DNA of 59,351 nucleotides from Roseomonas sp. 18066 (GTDB lineage: Bacteria; Pseudomonadota; Alphaproteobacteria; Acetobacterales; Acetobacteraceae): positions 1-59,351 of the forward strand of contig NZ_CACSJM010000013.1 in the NCBI RefSeq assembly GCF_902706185.1, in the 5' to 3' direction. Position numbers and translations under genes: made by a program. A model generated the notes under the pieces. It was given only the letters and a program-made list of their open reading frames with translations, was not told the DNA's origin and searched no databases. Positions 1-8,392 of the stretch are shown here, piece after piece (the stretch's first letter is position 1; every line of letters begins with the position of its first letter).

Positions 1-2
1 CC

Positions 3-1052
3 CCCGACCTGGCCACCACCCCCGGCCGCGCCCCGGAAGGCGCGATGGAAACCCGCCTCGCCGCGCTCTTCGCCGCGACGCTGGGCCTGGAAACGATCAG
101 CGCCGAGGATGATTTTTTTGCGCTCGGCGGCCATTCGCTGCTGGCCGTCGAGCTGACGCAGAAAATCCGGCAGGAATTCGGCCGTGACCCGGGCCTCGGC
201 GCGCTGTTCGAGCAGCCCAGCGTCGCCCGCCTCGCCCGGCTGCTGGACAGCACCGCGCTGCCGCCCAGCGATGACGGGCTGCGGCCGCTGCTGCGCCTCG
301 GCAGCGGGGATGCGGCGGCACCGCTCTTCGTCATCCACCCCGCCGGCGGCATTGCCTGGTGCTATGGCGGGCTGGCCCGCGCCTTGGCCCCCAAGCGCAG
401 CACCTTCGGCCTGCAGGCGCCGTCGCTCGATGCCGCCGTGGCGCCGCCGGCCGACATGGCGGCGCTGGCGGAAGACTATGCGGCCCGCGTGGTCGCGGCG
501 CAGCCCGAGGGCGCCATCAACCTGGCCGGCTGGTCGGTCGGCGGCATCATCGCCCAGGCCATGGCCGTGGCGCTGCAGCGGCGCGGGCGGCAGGTCGGGC
601 TGCTCGCCCTGCTCGACGCCTATCCTGCGGACGCCTGGCGCGCCGAGCCGGAGCCCGACCAGGGCGCCATCTACCGCGCGCTGCTGGTCATCGCCGGCCA
701 CGACCCGGCGCAGCATCCCGAGCTGACCCTGGACCGCGCCCCCGTCATCGACTTCCTGCGCCGCGGCGGCACGCCCCTGGGCCGGCTGCCGGAGGCGGCG
801 CTGGACGGCGTGGTGCGGGTGGTCGAGGGCAACAACCGCCTGGTGCGCGGCCACCACCACGCCCGCTTCGAGGGAAGGCTGGTGCATGTCCGCGCCGCCC
901 ATGACCATGCCGGCCGGGCGCTGACGCCGGCGATGTGGGCGCCCTATGCCACCGAGCTCGCGGTGATCGACGTCCCCGCCCTGCATGGCGAGATGATGGG
1001 GCCGAAGGCCACCGCCATCATCGCGCCCGCGCTGCTGCGGCTGATGGCCTGA
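3..1052 (+). CDS. Non-ribosomal peptide synthetase, C-terminal carrier plus thioesterase domains (partial, 5' end outside window)
   Basis: The reading frame is open to the left edge, so this is the 3' end of a longer gene. Counting from the in-frame ATG at 45, a peptidyl-carrier domain spans about residues 1-70. Its LGGHSLL motif puts the phosphopantetheine-bearing serine at Ser31. A type I thioesterase follows from about residue 90: GWSVGG with nucleophile Ser164, Asp191 in LLDAYP, and His314 in ALHGEMM complete the triad. This order (T-TE) ends EntF/DhbF/VibF-type synthetases, which release a finished siderophore by cyclisation or hydrolysis. An EntA-type gene and a siderophore receptor nearby support a catecholate siderophore. 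The 45 ATG is internal, not the real start. Adenylation and condensation domains are not visible, so substrate cannot be read. Confidence 0.92.
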   Translation, partial: PDLATTPGRAPEGAMETRLAALFAATLGLETISAEDDFFALGGHSLLAVELTQKIRQEFGRDPGLGALFEQPSVARLARLLDSTALPPSDDGLRPLLRLGSGDAAAPLFVIHPAGGIAWCYGGLARALAPKRSTFGLQAPSLDAAVAPPADMAALAEDYAARVVAAQPEGAINLAGWSVGGIIAQAMAVALQRRGRQVGLLALLDAYPADAWRAEPEPDQGAIYRALLVIAGHDPAQHPELTLDRAPVIDFLRRGGTPLGRLPEAALDGVVRVVEGNNRLVRGHHHARFEGRLVHVRAAHDHAGRALTPAMWAPYATELAVIDVPALHGEMMGPKATAIIAPALLRLMA

Positions 1053-1055
1053 GAA

Positions 1056-1082
1056 GGGCGGGCCACCGGCCCGCCCCGTTTT
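1056..1082 (+). terminator. Rho-independent terminator of the NRPS gene
   Basis: Four bases after the NRPS stop, a perfect 9-bp inverted repeat (GGGCGGGCC at 1056-1064, GGCCCGCCC at 1068-1076, loop ACC) is followed by CGTTTTCT. The next gene converges from the other side and ends at 1084, so the element separates two transcripts. Confidence 0.8.
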
Positions 1083-1083
1083 C

Positions 1084-2133
1084 TCAAGCCCGGATGATGC
1101 TGACGGTGTCGCCGTTCGGATCCTCGACCGGCGGCTGGCCTCTGGGGGCCGAGCGCGCCTTGTTGGTCACATAGGCCAGGCCCGAGCGGCGATCGACGGC
1201 CACCGTGTTCGGATGCGACCCCGTGGCCAGGCTTTCCTTCAGTTCCAGCGCCTTGGCATCGACGATGCTGACGGTCCCGGCGCCACGGTTGGCGACGTAT
1301 GCGAGGGAACCGTCGCCCGACAGGGTGACGCCCAGCGCGCCCTCGCCCGTGGCGATCGCCTTCACCACCTGGCCGGAGGCCGCATCCAGCACGGTCAGCT
1401 GGCCGCTCTTCTGGTTGGCGACGAACAGCCGGTTGCTGCCGGCCTGGAAGGCGATGTTCACCGCGCCCTCGCCGCCCGAGGCGAAGCGGCGGATGCCGGC
1501 GCGGCGACCCAAGCTGACCTCGACGATCTCGCTGCTGGTCAGCGCCGTCGCGAACAGCCGGTCGCCGGCGGCGTCATAGGCGAGGCCCGTGATGCCACCC
1601 TCCAGCCCCTCGGTGATGACGGCGGAAACCTTGCCGCCGGCGGTGTCGACCACCCAGATCGCGCTGGGCTTGTCGCGGGCGCCGAAGGAGGAGACGAAGG
1701 CGCGGTCATGCGCCTCGTCGACGATCACCTGGCGCAGATGGGCGCCCTCGCCCTCGGCGATGCGGGCCTTCACCGCGCCGGTCTTCAGGTCGATCGCCAG
1801 CAGGTTGCCGGCCCGCGTGCCGGTGCCGAACAGCGTGCCCGTGCGGTCGTTCACCGCCAGGCCGAAGGCGGCATCATCGCCGAGCTCGATGGTCGACTTG
1901 ATCTCCAGCGTGCGCGGGTCAAGGCCGAGGATCTTCGCCTCCTTCCCCCCGCGCGGCCCGGCGCTGGCCACATGCACCAGGCCGGTGGTGCTGCTGACCG
2001 CCAGCTCATACAGGCCTGGCGCCAGCTTGACCGTCTTCTCCACCGCGGCGGCGGCGAAGGCCGGGCGGAAGGTCAGGCCGAGCCCGGCGGCGCCGAACAG
2101 AGCCAGGGCGCCGCGGCGCGTCAGATGGGGCAT
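1084..2133 (-). CDS. YncE-like beta-propeller protein, exported (349 aa)
   Basis: The N-terminus carries LTRRGALALFGAAGLGL and an Ala-rich cleavage zone near residue 28, which looks like a Tat signal, so the protein is probably periplasmic. The rest consists of repeated blades of the form 'G..PNTVAVD..G.AYVTN' and 'I..VD', typical of the YncE/seven-bladed lactonase-like propellers. It resembles the second propeller of this locus (8393-9511) over its whole length: both start the mature part with GLYELAVS, and both have a His-Pro-Asn blade near the end. The molecular role of YncE-type proteins is not settled. The siderophore neighbours and the Fur-like box upstream suggest an iron-linked role (inference). 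It converges with the NRPS and diverges from the Liv operon. Confidence 0.85.
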   Translation of the reverse strand: MPHLTRRGALALFGAAGLGLTFRPAFAAAAVEKTVKLAPGLYELAVSSTTGLVHVASAGPRGGKEAKILGLDPRTLEIKSTIELGDDAAFGLAVNDRTGTLFGTGTRAGNLLAIDLKTGAVKARIAEGEGAHLRQVIVDEAHDRAFVSSFGARDKPSAIWVVDTAGGKVSAVITEGLEGGITGLAYDAAGDRLFATALTSSEIVEVSLGRRAGIRRFASGGEGAVNIAFQAGSNRLFVANQKSGQLTVLDAASGQVVKAIATGEGALGVTLSGDGSLAYVANRGAGTVSIVDAKALELKESLATGSHPNTVAVDRRSGLAYVTNKARSAPRGQPPVEDPNGDTVSIIRA

Positions 2134-2161
2134 GGGATGGGTCTCCTTGCAGGCGGTTTCT

Positions 2162-2180
2162 GCGAATGGTTCTCACTATC
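2162..2180. promoter_or_regulatory. Fur-box-like sequence upstream of the YncE-like gene
   Basis: GCGAATGGTTCTCACTATC matches the classical 19-bp Fur consensus GATAATGATAATCATTATC at 13 of 19 positions by my count. It lies 29 bp before the minus-strand ATG at 2133, in the 208-bp divergent gap to the Liv binding-protein gene. A Fur-family repressor here would place the propeller under iron control. It could also affect the divergent transporter. Confidence 0.5.
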
Positions 2181-2341
2181 GCCGCTCCGCCGCCGTCCGG
2201 CAATCGCGCTGGCGGGCCGCGCATGACCGGGCCGACATGGCAGGCGCCCGGCCGCCTGGCTTGCCATGCCCGGACGCCGCTGTCAGAAGAGGCTGCAACT
2301 CATTCGCAGCAGGCGAAGGCGCCAGCCGGCAGGGGACCTCG

Positions 2342-3550
2342 ATGCCGCAGCATTGCCAAAAGAATATCTTTTCTCCCGGTCGCCGTGGCCTGCTGGCGGG
2401 CGCCGCCGGGCTGGGGCTGCTGCCGCTGGCCCGCCCCGCCATCGCCCAAGGCCGGCCGCTGCGCATTGGCATGGTCACCTCGCTGTCCGGCCCCTTCACC
2501 GCGCTGGGCGAGAGCATGCGCGCCGGCATGCAGCTGCTGCTGGCCCAATCCAACCAGACCATCGCCGGCCGGCGCGTCGAGTTCCTGGTGGAAGACGACC
2601 AGGCCCGCCCCGAGGAAGGCGTGCGCAAGGCGCGCAAGCTGATCGGCCAGGACAAGGTCGACCTGCTCTGCGGCGTCATCAGCTCCGGCGTGGCCCTCGC
2701 TTTGCGCGACGTGGTCACCGAGGCGCGGATGCCGACCTTCCTGCTCGGCTCGGCCAATGACCTGGCGCGCAAGGCCGCCAGCCCCTTCATCCTGCGCCCG
2801 ACCAAGACCAACTGGATGCTGGGCGACACCGCCGCCCGCTGGACCTATGAGAAGGTGTCCAAGTCGAAGGTGCTGACCGTCGGCTCCGACTATGCTGCCG
2901 GGCGCGAATATATCGGCGACTTCTCCGAGGGCTACCGCAGGCTCGGCGGCAGCATCGGCCGGCAGCTCTGGACGCCGCTGGGCAGCGCCGATTTCGGCCC
3001 GCTGCTGACCACCATCGCCTCGGAACGGCCGGAGGTGGTCTATGGCTTCTTCGCCGGCAGCGACGCCGTCCGCTTCCTGCGGCAATGGAAGGAATACCGT
3101 CTGGCCGGGCGCGTGCCGCTGGTCGGCACCGGCGCCTTCTTCGACCAGGAGGACGTGCTGCCCGCCGTCAGCGACGCGGCGCTGGGCGCGTTGAACACCT
3201 TCCACCAGTCGCCCACCGCCCCCGCCAGCGCGGCCTTCATCGAGGCCTATCGCGCGACCGGCAAGCCGCTGCCCGGCGAGTTCAGCACCACCGGCTATGT
3301 CTGCGGCCAGGTGATCAAGGCGGCGCTGGAGCGCAGCAACGGCGATGTCTCCGACTGGGAGAAGACCCGCGCCGGGTTGTTCGCGTCGCCGGTCGAGACC
3401 GCCTTCGGCCCGATGCCCTTCGATCCGCGCAACGGCCAGGCCATCCTCGACATCCATGTCAACGAGGTGAAGCGCGGCGAGGACGGCCGCATGGTCAACA
3501 CCGTGCTGCACACCTATGCCCAGGTGCGCGACCCCGGCATCCCCGCCTGA
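2342..3550 (+). CDS. Branched-chain-amino-acid-type (LivK/type I) ABC substrate-binding protein (402 aa)
   Basis: Periplasmic binding protein of the Leu/Ile/Val (Peripla_BP_6) family and first gene of a five-gene ABC import operon. A Tat-like signal (GRRGLLAG at 13-20, cleavage near AIAQ at 33-36) is followed by the typical RIGMVTSLSGPF..LGESMRAGMQL start. The frame is open further upstream, but the ATG at 2342 has AGGGGACCTCG before it and leads straight into the signal peptide, so I chose it. This subfamily includes urea, amide and aromatic-acid binders, and the substrate cannot be assigned. Four bases separate it from livH. Confidence 0.9.
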   Translation: MPQHCQKNIFSPGRRGLLAGAAGLGLLPLARPAIAQGRPLRIGMVTSLSGPFTALGESMRAGMQLLLAQSNQTIAGRRVEFLVEDDQARPEEGVRKARKLIGQDKVDLLCGVISSGVALALRDVVTEARMPTFLLGSANDLARKAASPFILRPTKTNWMLGDTAARWTYEKVSKSKVLTVGSDYAAGREYIGDFSEGYRRLGGSIGRQLWTPLGSADFGPLLTTIASERPEVVYGFFAGSDAVRFLRQWKEYRLAGRVPLVGTGAFFDQEDVLPAVSDAALGALNTFHQSPTAPASAAFIEAYRATGKPLPGEFSTTGYVCGQVIKAALERSNGDVSDWEKTRAGLFASPVETAFGPMPFDPRNGQAILDIHVNEVKRGEDGRMVNTVLHTYAQVRDPGIPA

Positions 3551-3554
3551 CCGC

Positions 3555-4427
3555 ATGATGGGCTATGCCGCCATCCAGGTGCTGAACGCGCTGTCCTTCT
3601 CGGCGCTGCTGCTGCTGACCGGGCTGGGCCTGTCGGTCGTCCTCAGCCTGATGAATTTTGTTAATTTGGCGCATGGCTCTTTCTATCTGCTGGGCTCCTA
3701 CATCGCGGTGCATTGGCTGGCCTCGGGCGCGCCGTGGTGGATGGCCTTTCCGGTGGCCTTCCTGGCGACCGCTTTGGCCGGCGCGCTGCTGGAACGCTTT
3801 CCGCTGCGTGCCTTCTACGCCCGGCCGCATCTGATGCAGGTGCTGCTGACCTACGGCCTGTCCGTCATCTTCGCCGACCTGATGCGCTGGGGTTTTGGCG
3901 CGCAGATCCTGTCGCCGGAGCTGCCAGAAATGCTGCAGGGCGTGGTCTTCCTGTTCGACATGCCCTTCCCGCTGTACCGGCTGTTCATCATCGGCGCCGG
4001 CTTCGCGCTGGCGCTCGCCCTGTGGCTGCTGTTCGACCGGACGATGTGGGGCGCCGTCGTGCGCGCCGCCGTCAGCGACCGCGGCATCGTCGAGACGCTG
4101 GGCATCGACACCCGCCGCCTCTTCGCCGCGGTCTTCATGCTCTCGGCGGGGCTGGGCGGCATCAGCGGCGCGCTCGGCGCCGGCATGCTCGCCGCCTATC
4201 CGGGGCTGGACGAGGAGGTGCTGATCCTGGCGCTGATCACCGTCGTCGTGGGCGGTCTGGGCAGCTTCGGCGGCACGGTGCTGAGCGCGCTGGTCGTCGG
4301 CTTCGCCCTGACCTTCAGCAAGGTCTGGTTCCCGGAATTCGCCAATCTGGCCGCCTTCTCGGCGATGATCGCGCTGCTGCTGGCGCGCCCCAACGGCCTG
4401 ATCGCGCCGCCGCTCCGCCAGCTATGA
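3555..4427 (+). CDS. livH: LivH-type ABC permease (290 aa)
   Basis: Inner-membrane permease of the LivH/BPD_transp_2 family: very hydrophobic, about eight membrane segments. The family signature LMNFVNLAHGSFYLLGSY lies near residue 30, and a conserved LITVVVGGLGSFGGTVLSALVVG stretch near 230-255. The ATG at 3555 (MMGYAAIQ) sits 4 bp after the binding-protein stop. The stop overlaps the livM start as ATGA at 4424-4427, which indicates translational coupling. The usual family length is about 290-310 aa, so the gene is complete. Confidence 0.93.
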   Translation: MMGYAAIQVLNALSFSALLLLTGLGLSVVLSLMNFVNLAHGSFYLLGSYIAVHWLASGAPWWMAFPVAFLATALAGALLERFPLRAFYARPHLMQVLLTYGLSVIFADLMRWGFGAQILSPELPEMLQGVVFLFDMPFPLYRLFIIGAGFALALALWLLFDRTMWGAVVRAAVSDRGIVETLGIDTRRLFAAVFMLSAGLGGISGALGAGMLAAYPGLDEEVLILALITVVVGGLGSFGGTVLSALVVGFALTFSKVWFPEFANLAAFSAMIALLLARPNGLIAPPLRQL

Positions 4428-5356
4428 ACCGTCTCGCGCTCCCGCTCGGCGGGCTCCTGGCCATCGCCATGGTCGCTGTCCTGGCCGGCGATTTCCAGCT
4501 GCGCTTCCTGGCCGAGATCCTGATCATCGGCACCGCGGTGATGAGCCTCGACCTGCTGATCGGCTTCGGCGGGCTGATCTCGCTCGGCCATGCCGCGCTG
4601 TTCGGCTCGGCCGCCTATGCCGCCGCCATCGCCGCGCAGCATTGGGGCGCCTCGCTGCCGGTGATGCTGGGCATCGGCATCGCCATGGGCACCGCGGTCG
4701 CGGCGGTGATGGGCCTGGTCATCCTGCGCGCCGGCAATCTTTTCCTGCTGATCCTGGCGCTGCTGTTCGGACAGATCGTCTGGGAGATCGCTTTTCATTG
4801 GCGCGACGTCACCGGCGGCGCCGACGGGCTGCGCGGGCTGCCGACGCTGTCGCTGGGCCCCTGGGCGCTGGGCGATGCGCGCTCGCTCTTCGTGCTGGCC
4901 GGGCTGCTGGCGCTGGGCTGCCTGGGCCTGGCGCGCAGCTTCGTGGCCTCGCCGCTCGGCCGCGCGCTGATCGGCACGCGGGAACAGCCGATCCGCATGC
5001 AGGCGCTGGGCTACAACCTGTTCTCGCTGCGCTTCCGCGCGCTGCTGGTCTCCGGCGCCATGGCGGGGGCGGCGGGCGCGCTCTACCCCTTCGTCAACCT
5101 CTATGTCGGGCCGCAAAGCGTGCATTGGACGCTGTCGGCGACGATGATCATCATGCTGGTGATCGGCGGCGTCGGCTCGCTCTGGGGTTCTTTCCTCGGC
5201 ACCGCCGCCTACCTCGCGCTGCAGACCTATGTCGGCGCCTGGACCGATCGCTGGCAGCTCTGCGTCGGGCTTCTCTTCGTCCTGACCGTGCTGGTGATGC
5301 CGCAGGGGCTGGCGAGCGGGCTTCTCCGACTGGCCCGCAAGGCGCGCCGGTCATGA
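4424..5356 (+). CDS. livM: LivM-type ABC permease (310 aa)
   Basis: Second inner-membrane permease of the Liv-type importer. It has the LivM hallmark LIGFGGLISLGHAALFG near residues 45-60 and the MIIMLVIGGVGSLWGSFLG stretch near 240-260, with eight to nine hydrophobic segments. It starts in the 4-bp overlap with livH and ends in a 4-bp overlap with the ATPase gene at 5353. It should form the channel heterodimer with LivH. Nothing is missing relative to the family. Confidence 0.93.
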   Translation: MNRLALPLGGLLAIAMVAVLAGDFQLRFLAEILIIGTAVMSLDLLIGFGGLISLGHAALFGSAAYAAAIAAQHWGASLPVMLGIGIAMGTAVAAVMGLVILRAGNLFLLILALLFGQIVWEIAFHWRDVTGGADGLRGLPTLSLGPWALGDARSLFVLAGLLALGCLGLARSFVASPLGRALIGTREQPIRMQALGYNLFSLRFRALLVSGAMAGAAGALYPFVNLYVGPQSVHWTLSATMIIMLVIGGVGSLWGSFLGTAAYLALQTYVGAWTDRWQLCVGLLFVLTVLVMPQGLASGLLRLARKARRS

Positions 5357-6102
5357 CCGCGCTGCTGCAGGTCGAGGGCGTGGGCAAGAAATTCGGGGAA
5401 TTCGCCGCCGTCAGCGATGTCACGCTCGACCTGCGCGCCGGCGAGACGCTCGGCCTGATCGGCCCGAACGGCGCCGGCAAGACGACGCTGTTCAACATGA
5501 TCACCGGCTTCCTCAAGCCCGACACCGGCCATGTCCGCTTCGACGGCGCCGCCATCGACCGGTTGTCGCCGGCGCAGCGCGTGGCGCGCGGGCTGGTGCG
5601 CAGCTTCCAGAAGCCGATGCTCTTCCCGGCGCTGTCGCTCCGCGAGAACATCGCCATGGCGTCGCGCCAGCATGCCGGGCGAGGATTGTCCTGGCTCGGC
5701 AGCCTGCGCGCGACGCGCGCGGCGAACGAAGAATCCGACCGGTTGCTGGCGGAATCCGGCCTGACGCACCGCGCCGAGGCGCGCGTCGCCGACCTGGCCT
5801 ATGGCGAGCAGCGCATGGCCGATCTGCTGATCGCCCTCGCCCTGCGGCCGCGCCTGCTGCTGCTGGACGAGCCCACTGCCGGCCTGGCACCCGAGGAAGC
5901 GCGCCGCCTGCTGGCCATCATCCGCCGCCATGACGCCGAGACCTCGGTGATGCTGATCACCCATGAGGTGGAGATCGCCTTCGCCGCCTGCGACCGCATC
6001 GCCATGCTCAATCTGGGGCGGCTGCTCTGCCTCGACACGCCGGCGGCCGTGCAGGCGCATCCGGCGGTGCGCGACGCCTATCTCGGGGCGCTGGCGGCAT
6101 GA
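5353..6102 (+). CDS. livG: LivG-type ABC transporter ATPase (249 aa)
   Basis: ATP-binding subunit. Walker A is GPNGAGKTT (residues 37-45) and Walker B is LLLLDEPTAGLAPEE (from 168). The H-loop histidine lies in LITHEVEIAF. The ABC signature is divergent: LAYGEQR at 148-154 rather than LSGGQ, as is common in LivG proteins. A LivG-typical GLVRSFQKPMLFP Q-loop is present. It overlaps livM and livF by 4 bp each, so all five genes form one transcript. It pairs with LivF as the ATPase heterodimer. Confidence 0.93.
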   Translation: MTALLQVEGVGKKFGEFAAVSDVTLDLRAGETLGLIGPNGAGKTTLFNMITGFLKPDTGHVRFDGAAIDRLSPAQRVARGLVRSFQKPMLFPALSLRENIAMASRQHAGRGLSWLGSLRATRAANEESDRLLAESGLTHRAEARVADLAYGEQRMADLLIALALRPRLLLLDEPTAGLAPEEARRLLAIIRRHDAETSVMLITHEVEIAFAACDRIAMLNLGRLLCLDTPAAVQAHPAVRDAYLGALAA

Positions 6103-6800
6103 TGCTCGCGCTGGACAGGCTTTCCGCCCATTACGGCGCCGTCGAGGTTTTTTCCGACGTCTCGCTGGCCATCGCCGCCGGCGAGAAGGTCGCGCTGCTC
6201 GGCCGCAACGGCGCCGGCAAGACGACGCTGGTGCAGTCGCTGTTCAACCTCGGCCCGCGCCTCTCGGGCAGCATCCGCCTGCAGGGCGAGGCCGTGCAGG
6301 ACTGGCCGACGCATCGCATCGCGCGCCGCGGCATGGCGCTGGTGCCGCAGGGCCGCGGGTTGTTCCCGACGCTGTCGGTGACGGAGAATCTGCGCCTCGC
6401 CACGCTGCGCCAGCCGCGCGGCGAATGGACCCTGGAAAAGATTTTCGCCCTGTTTCCGCGGCTGGCGGAGCGGCGCCATGCCTCCAGCAGCGCGCTCAGC
6501 GGCGGCGAGCGGCAATTGCTGGCCATCGGCCGCGCGCTGCTGACCCAGGCGCCGCTGCTGGTGCTGGACGAGCCCAGCGAAGGCCTGGCGCCGATGATGG
6601 CGGAAGAGATCATCGTGCAGCACGTCGGCAAGCTCGCCGAGGCCGGGCTGACCGTGCTGCTGGCCGAGCAGAATGCGGCGCTGGCCTTGCGTCTCTGCCC
6701 GCGCGCCCTGGTGCTGGCCGGGCGGCGGCTGGTCTTCGACGGGCCGTCGGAAGCGCTGCTCGCCGACCGCGCGCTACTCCAGGAACATCTGGGCGTCTGA
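6099..6800 (+). CDS. livF: LivF-type ABC transporter ATPase (233 aa)
   Basis: Second ATPase of the importer. Walker A is GRNGAGKTT (35-43), the signature is canonical LSGGERQ (133-139), Walker B is LLVLDEPSEGLAP (153 on) and the H/switch region is VLLAEQN. The LivF marker LVPQGRGLFPTLSVTENL is present near residue 81. The first ATG at 6099 overlaps livG. The last 27 bp are shared, in antisense, with the 3' end of the convergent esterase gene (stop at 6774), leaving no room for a separate terminator. Confidence 0.93.
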   Translation: MMLALDRLSAHYGAVEVFSDVSLAIAAGEKVALLGRNGAGKTTLVQSLFNLGPRLSGSIRLQGEAVQDWPTHRIARRGMALVPQGRGLFPTLSVTENLRLATLRQPRGEWTLEKIFALFPRLAERRHASSSALSGGERQLLAIGRALLTQAPLLVLDEPSEGLAPMMAEEIIVQHVGKLAEAGLTVLLAEQNAALALRLCPRALVLAGRRLVFDGPSEALLADRALLQEHLGV

Positions 6801-7610
6801 CGCCAGCAGAAAACGCAGCGACCGCATCAGCCCGAGCGGCAGCATCGAGGCATGCGTCTCGCCCGGGCAAGTCTCTGCCTGCACCCGCGCCTGCGGCAGG
6901 CAGGAGCCCAGCGTGGTCGCCATGTCGCGCAGGTTGCTGACCATGGCACGCCGCCGGCGCCGTGCCGCGATGTCCTCGGCCCCCGGCAGCCCGGCTTCCC
7001 AGGGGGCGAGGCCTTCTTCCCATTCGCCGACGGCCAGAAAAACATCCGGCCGCGCGCCGGCGGGCAGGATCGCGTTGGACAGCCCGCGCAGCAGCCGCGG
7101 CCGGTCCCACCAGATCGAGGGGCTGAGCGCGCCGTAGCCGCTGAACAGCGCCGTGTCATGCGCCAGCAGGTCCAGCACCAGGTTGCCCGCCAGCGAATGG
7201 CCGATGATCACCTGCCGCGCCGGATCGATCGGCGCCTGGCCTGCCACCAGCGGCCGCGCGACATCGCGCAGCATGTCGCGGAAGCCGTCGCGCCCGCCGG
7301 CGGTGCCGCGATGCGGCTCGGCGGCTGGCGGCCCGGCGGTATAGTCGAAGCCGCGGCGGGCGCGGTCGAAGCCGCCATCGGTCGGATAGGCGATGCCGGC
7401 CAGGATGGCGGGCGCCATGCGCGTCACCTTCTGCCGCGCCGAGGCCATGCGCAGCGTCTCCAGCGCGGTGCCGAAGCAGGCATTGGCGTCCAGCAGCCAG
7501 ACCACGGGAAATCCTGGCTCCGGCGGCGGCGTCTCCGGCACCGCCAGCCACAGCTGCCATCCACCCGGAATGTCGAAAACCTGCGTGCCCGACAGCGAGA
7601 CCGGCGGCAT
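6774..7610 (-). CDS. Alpha/beta hydrolase of the esterase D / IroE-BesA-Fes trilactone-hydrolase type (278 aa)
   Basis: Serine esterase with GHSLAG at 137-142 (nucleophile Ser139), followed by LSPSIWWD, a stretch typical of the enterobactin/bacillibactin trilactone esterases IroE and BesA. A histidine in GETHASML near residue 250 would complete the triad. It is the last gene of the siderophore operon and follows the EntA-type gene directly. The expected job is hydrolysis of the tri-catecholate backbone for iron release (inference from family and context). I prefer the ATG at 7610 (GAGG upstream, 4 bp after the entA stop) over an in-frame start at 7640. There is no signal peptide, so it is probably cytoplasmic. 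Confidence 0.8.
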   Translation of the reverse strand: MPPVSLSGTQVFDIPGGWQLWLAVPETPPPEPGFPVVWLLDANACFGTALETLRMASARQKVTRMAPAILAGIAYPTDGGFDRARRGFDYTAGPPAAEPHRGTAGGRDGFRDMLRDVARPLVAGQAPIDPARQVIIGHSLAGNLVLDLLAHDTALFSGYGALSPSIWWDRPRLLRGLSNAILPAGARPDVFLAVGEWEEGLAPWEAGLPGAEDIAARRRRRAMVSNLRDMATTLGSCLPQARVQAETCPGETHASMLPLGLMRSLRFLLASDAQMFLE

Positions 7611-7614
7611 CGCC

Positions 7615-8376
7615 TCAGCCCCGCAAGGTCGCGCCACCATCGACCAGGATATCGGTCATGGTGACATGGGCCGCGCGATCGGACAGCAGAAACAGCACGG
7701 CATCGGCGACGTCGTCGGGCGTCGCCAGCTTGCCCAGCGGAATGCCGGTCTTGTAGGCCTCGGGCAGGCCTTCGATGACGCGGGCGGCGCCGTGCTCGTC
7801 GGCCCACATCCCCGTCTGCATCGGCGTCAGCGTCGAGCCGGGGGCGACGATGTTGCAGCGGATCCCATGCGGCGCCAGCTCCAGCCCGAGGCAGCGGGTG
7901 AACATGCTGGCCGCCGCCTTCGACGCCGCATAGGCCGCCATGCCGTGCCTAGGCACGCTGGCGGCGTTGGAGCTGACGGTGACGAAGGCGCCGCGCTTGC
8001 GCGGTGTCATGCGCCGGGCCAAAGCGCGGCCCAGATGGAACACGCCCTGCGCGTTGATGGCGAAGACGCGGTCCCAGTCGGCATCGCTGGTCTCCGCCAC
8101 CAGCCCGGTGGCCAGCACGCCGGCGACGCTGACGCCGTAATCGATCGCACCCCAGTCGGCCTCGACCTGCGCCACCAGCGCCTCGACGGCGGCGGCATCG
8201 GTGACGTCCAGCGCCGCGCGCCAGACGCCGTCCAGCTCGGGGATGCCCTCGATGCCGAGGTCGGTCGCGACGATGCGCGCGCCTTCCTCGTGCAAAGCGC
8301 GGACCAGGGCGGCGCCGATGCCGCCCCCCGCGCCCGTCAGCACAGCAATCCGCCCGGCGATGCCGCTGGCCCGCAT
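7615..8376 (-). CDS. entA: 2,3-dihydro-2,3-dihydroxybenzoate dehydrogenase, EntA/DhbA type (253 aa)
   Basis: Classical short-chain dehydrogenase: NAD-binding TGAGGGIG at 14-21, catalytic Ser near 136, Tyr149 and Lys153. It is more specific than a generic SDR. The EntA-like features are [32 protein letters not shown] and the C-terminal [15 protein letters not shown], all closely paralleling E. coli EntA. EntA oxidises 2,3-dihydro-2,3-dihydroxybenzoate to 2,3-dihydroxybenzoate, the catechol building block. The EntB, EntC and EntE partners are not in the window and may lie left of it beside the rest of the NRPS. Its stop lies 4 bp from the esterase start. Confidence 0.87.
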   Translation of the reverse strand: MRASGIAGRIAVLTGAGGGIGAALVRALHEEGARIVATDLGIEGIPELDGVWRAALDVTDAAAVEALVAQVEADWGAIDYGVSVAGVLATGLVAETSDADWDRVFAINAQGVFHLGRALARRMTPRKRGAFVTVSSNAASVPRHGMAAYAASKAAASMFTRCLGLELAPHGIRCNIVAPGSTLTPMQTGMWADEHGAARVIEGLPEAYKTGIPLGKLATPDDVADAVLFLLSDRAAHVTMTDILVDGGATLRG

Positions 8377-8392
8377 GGCCCGTCCCCTCTGG

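Noticed and set aside
1589..2341. N-terminal extension of the Liv binding protein to a 653-aa frame
   Set aside because: The added part is antisense to the YncE-like gene, and the signal peptide begins at the 2342 ATG with a good ribosome-binding site.
7615..8376. Generic SDR such as 3-oxoacyl-ACP reductase
   Set aside because: The [13 protein letters not shown] and GIPLGK segments and the siderophore context match EntA much better than FabG-type proteins.
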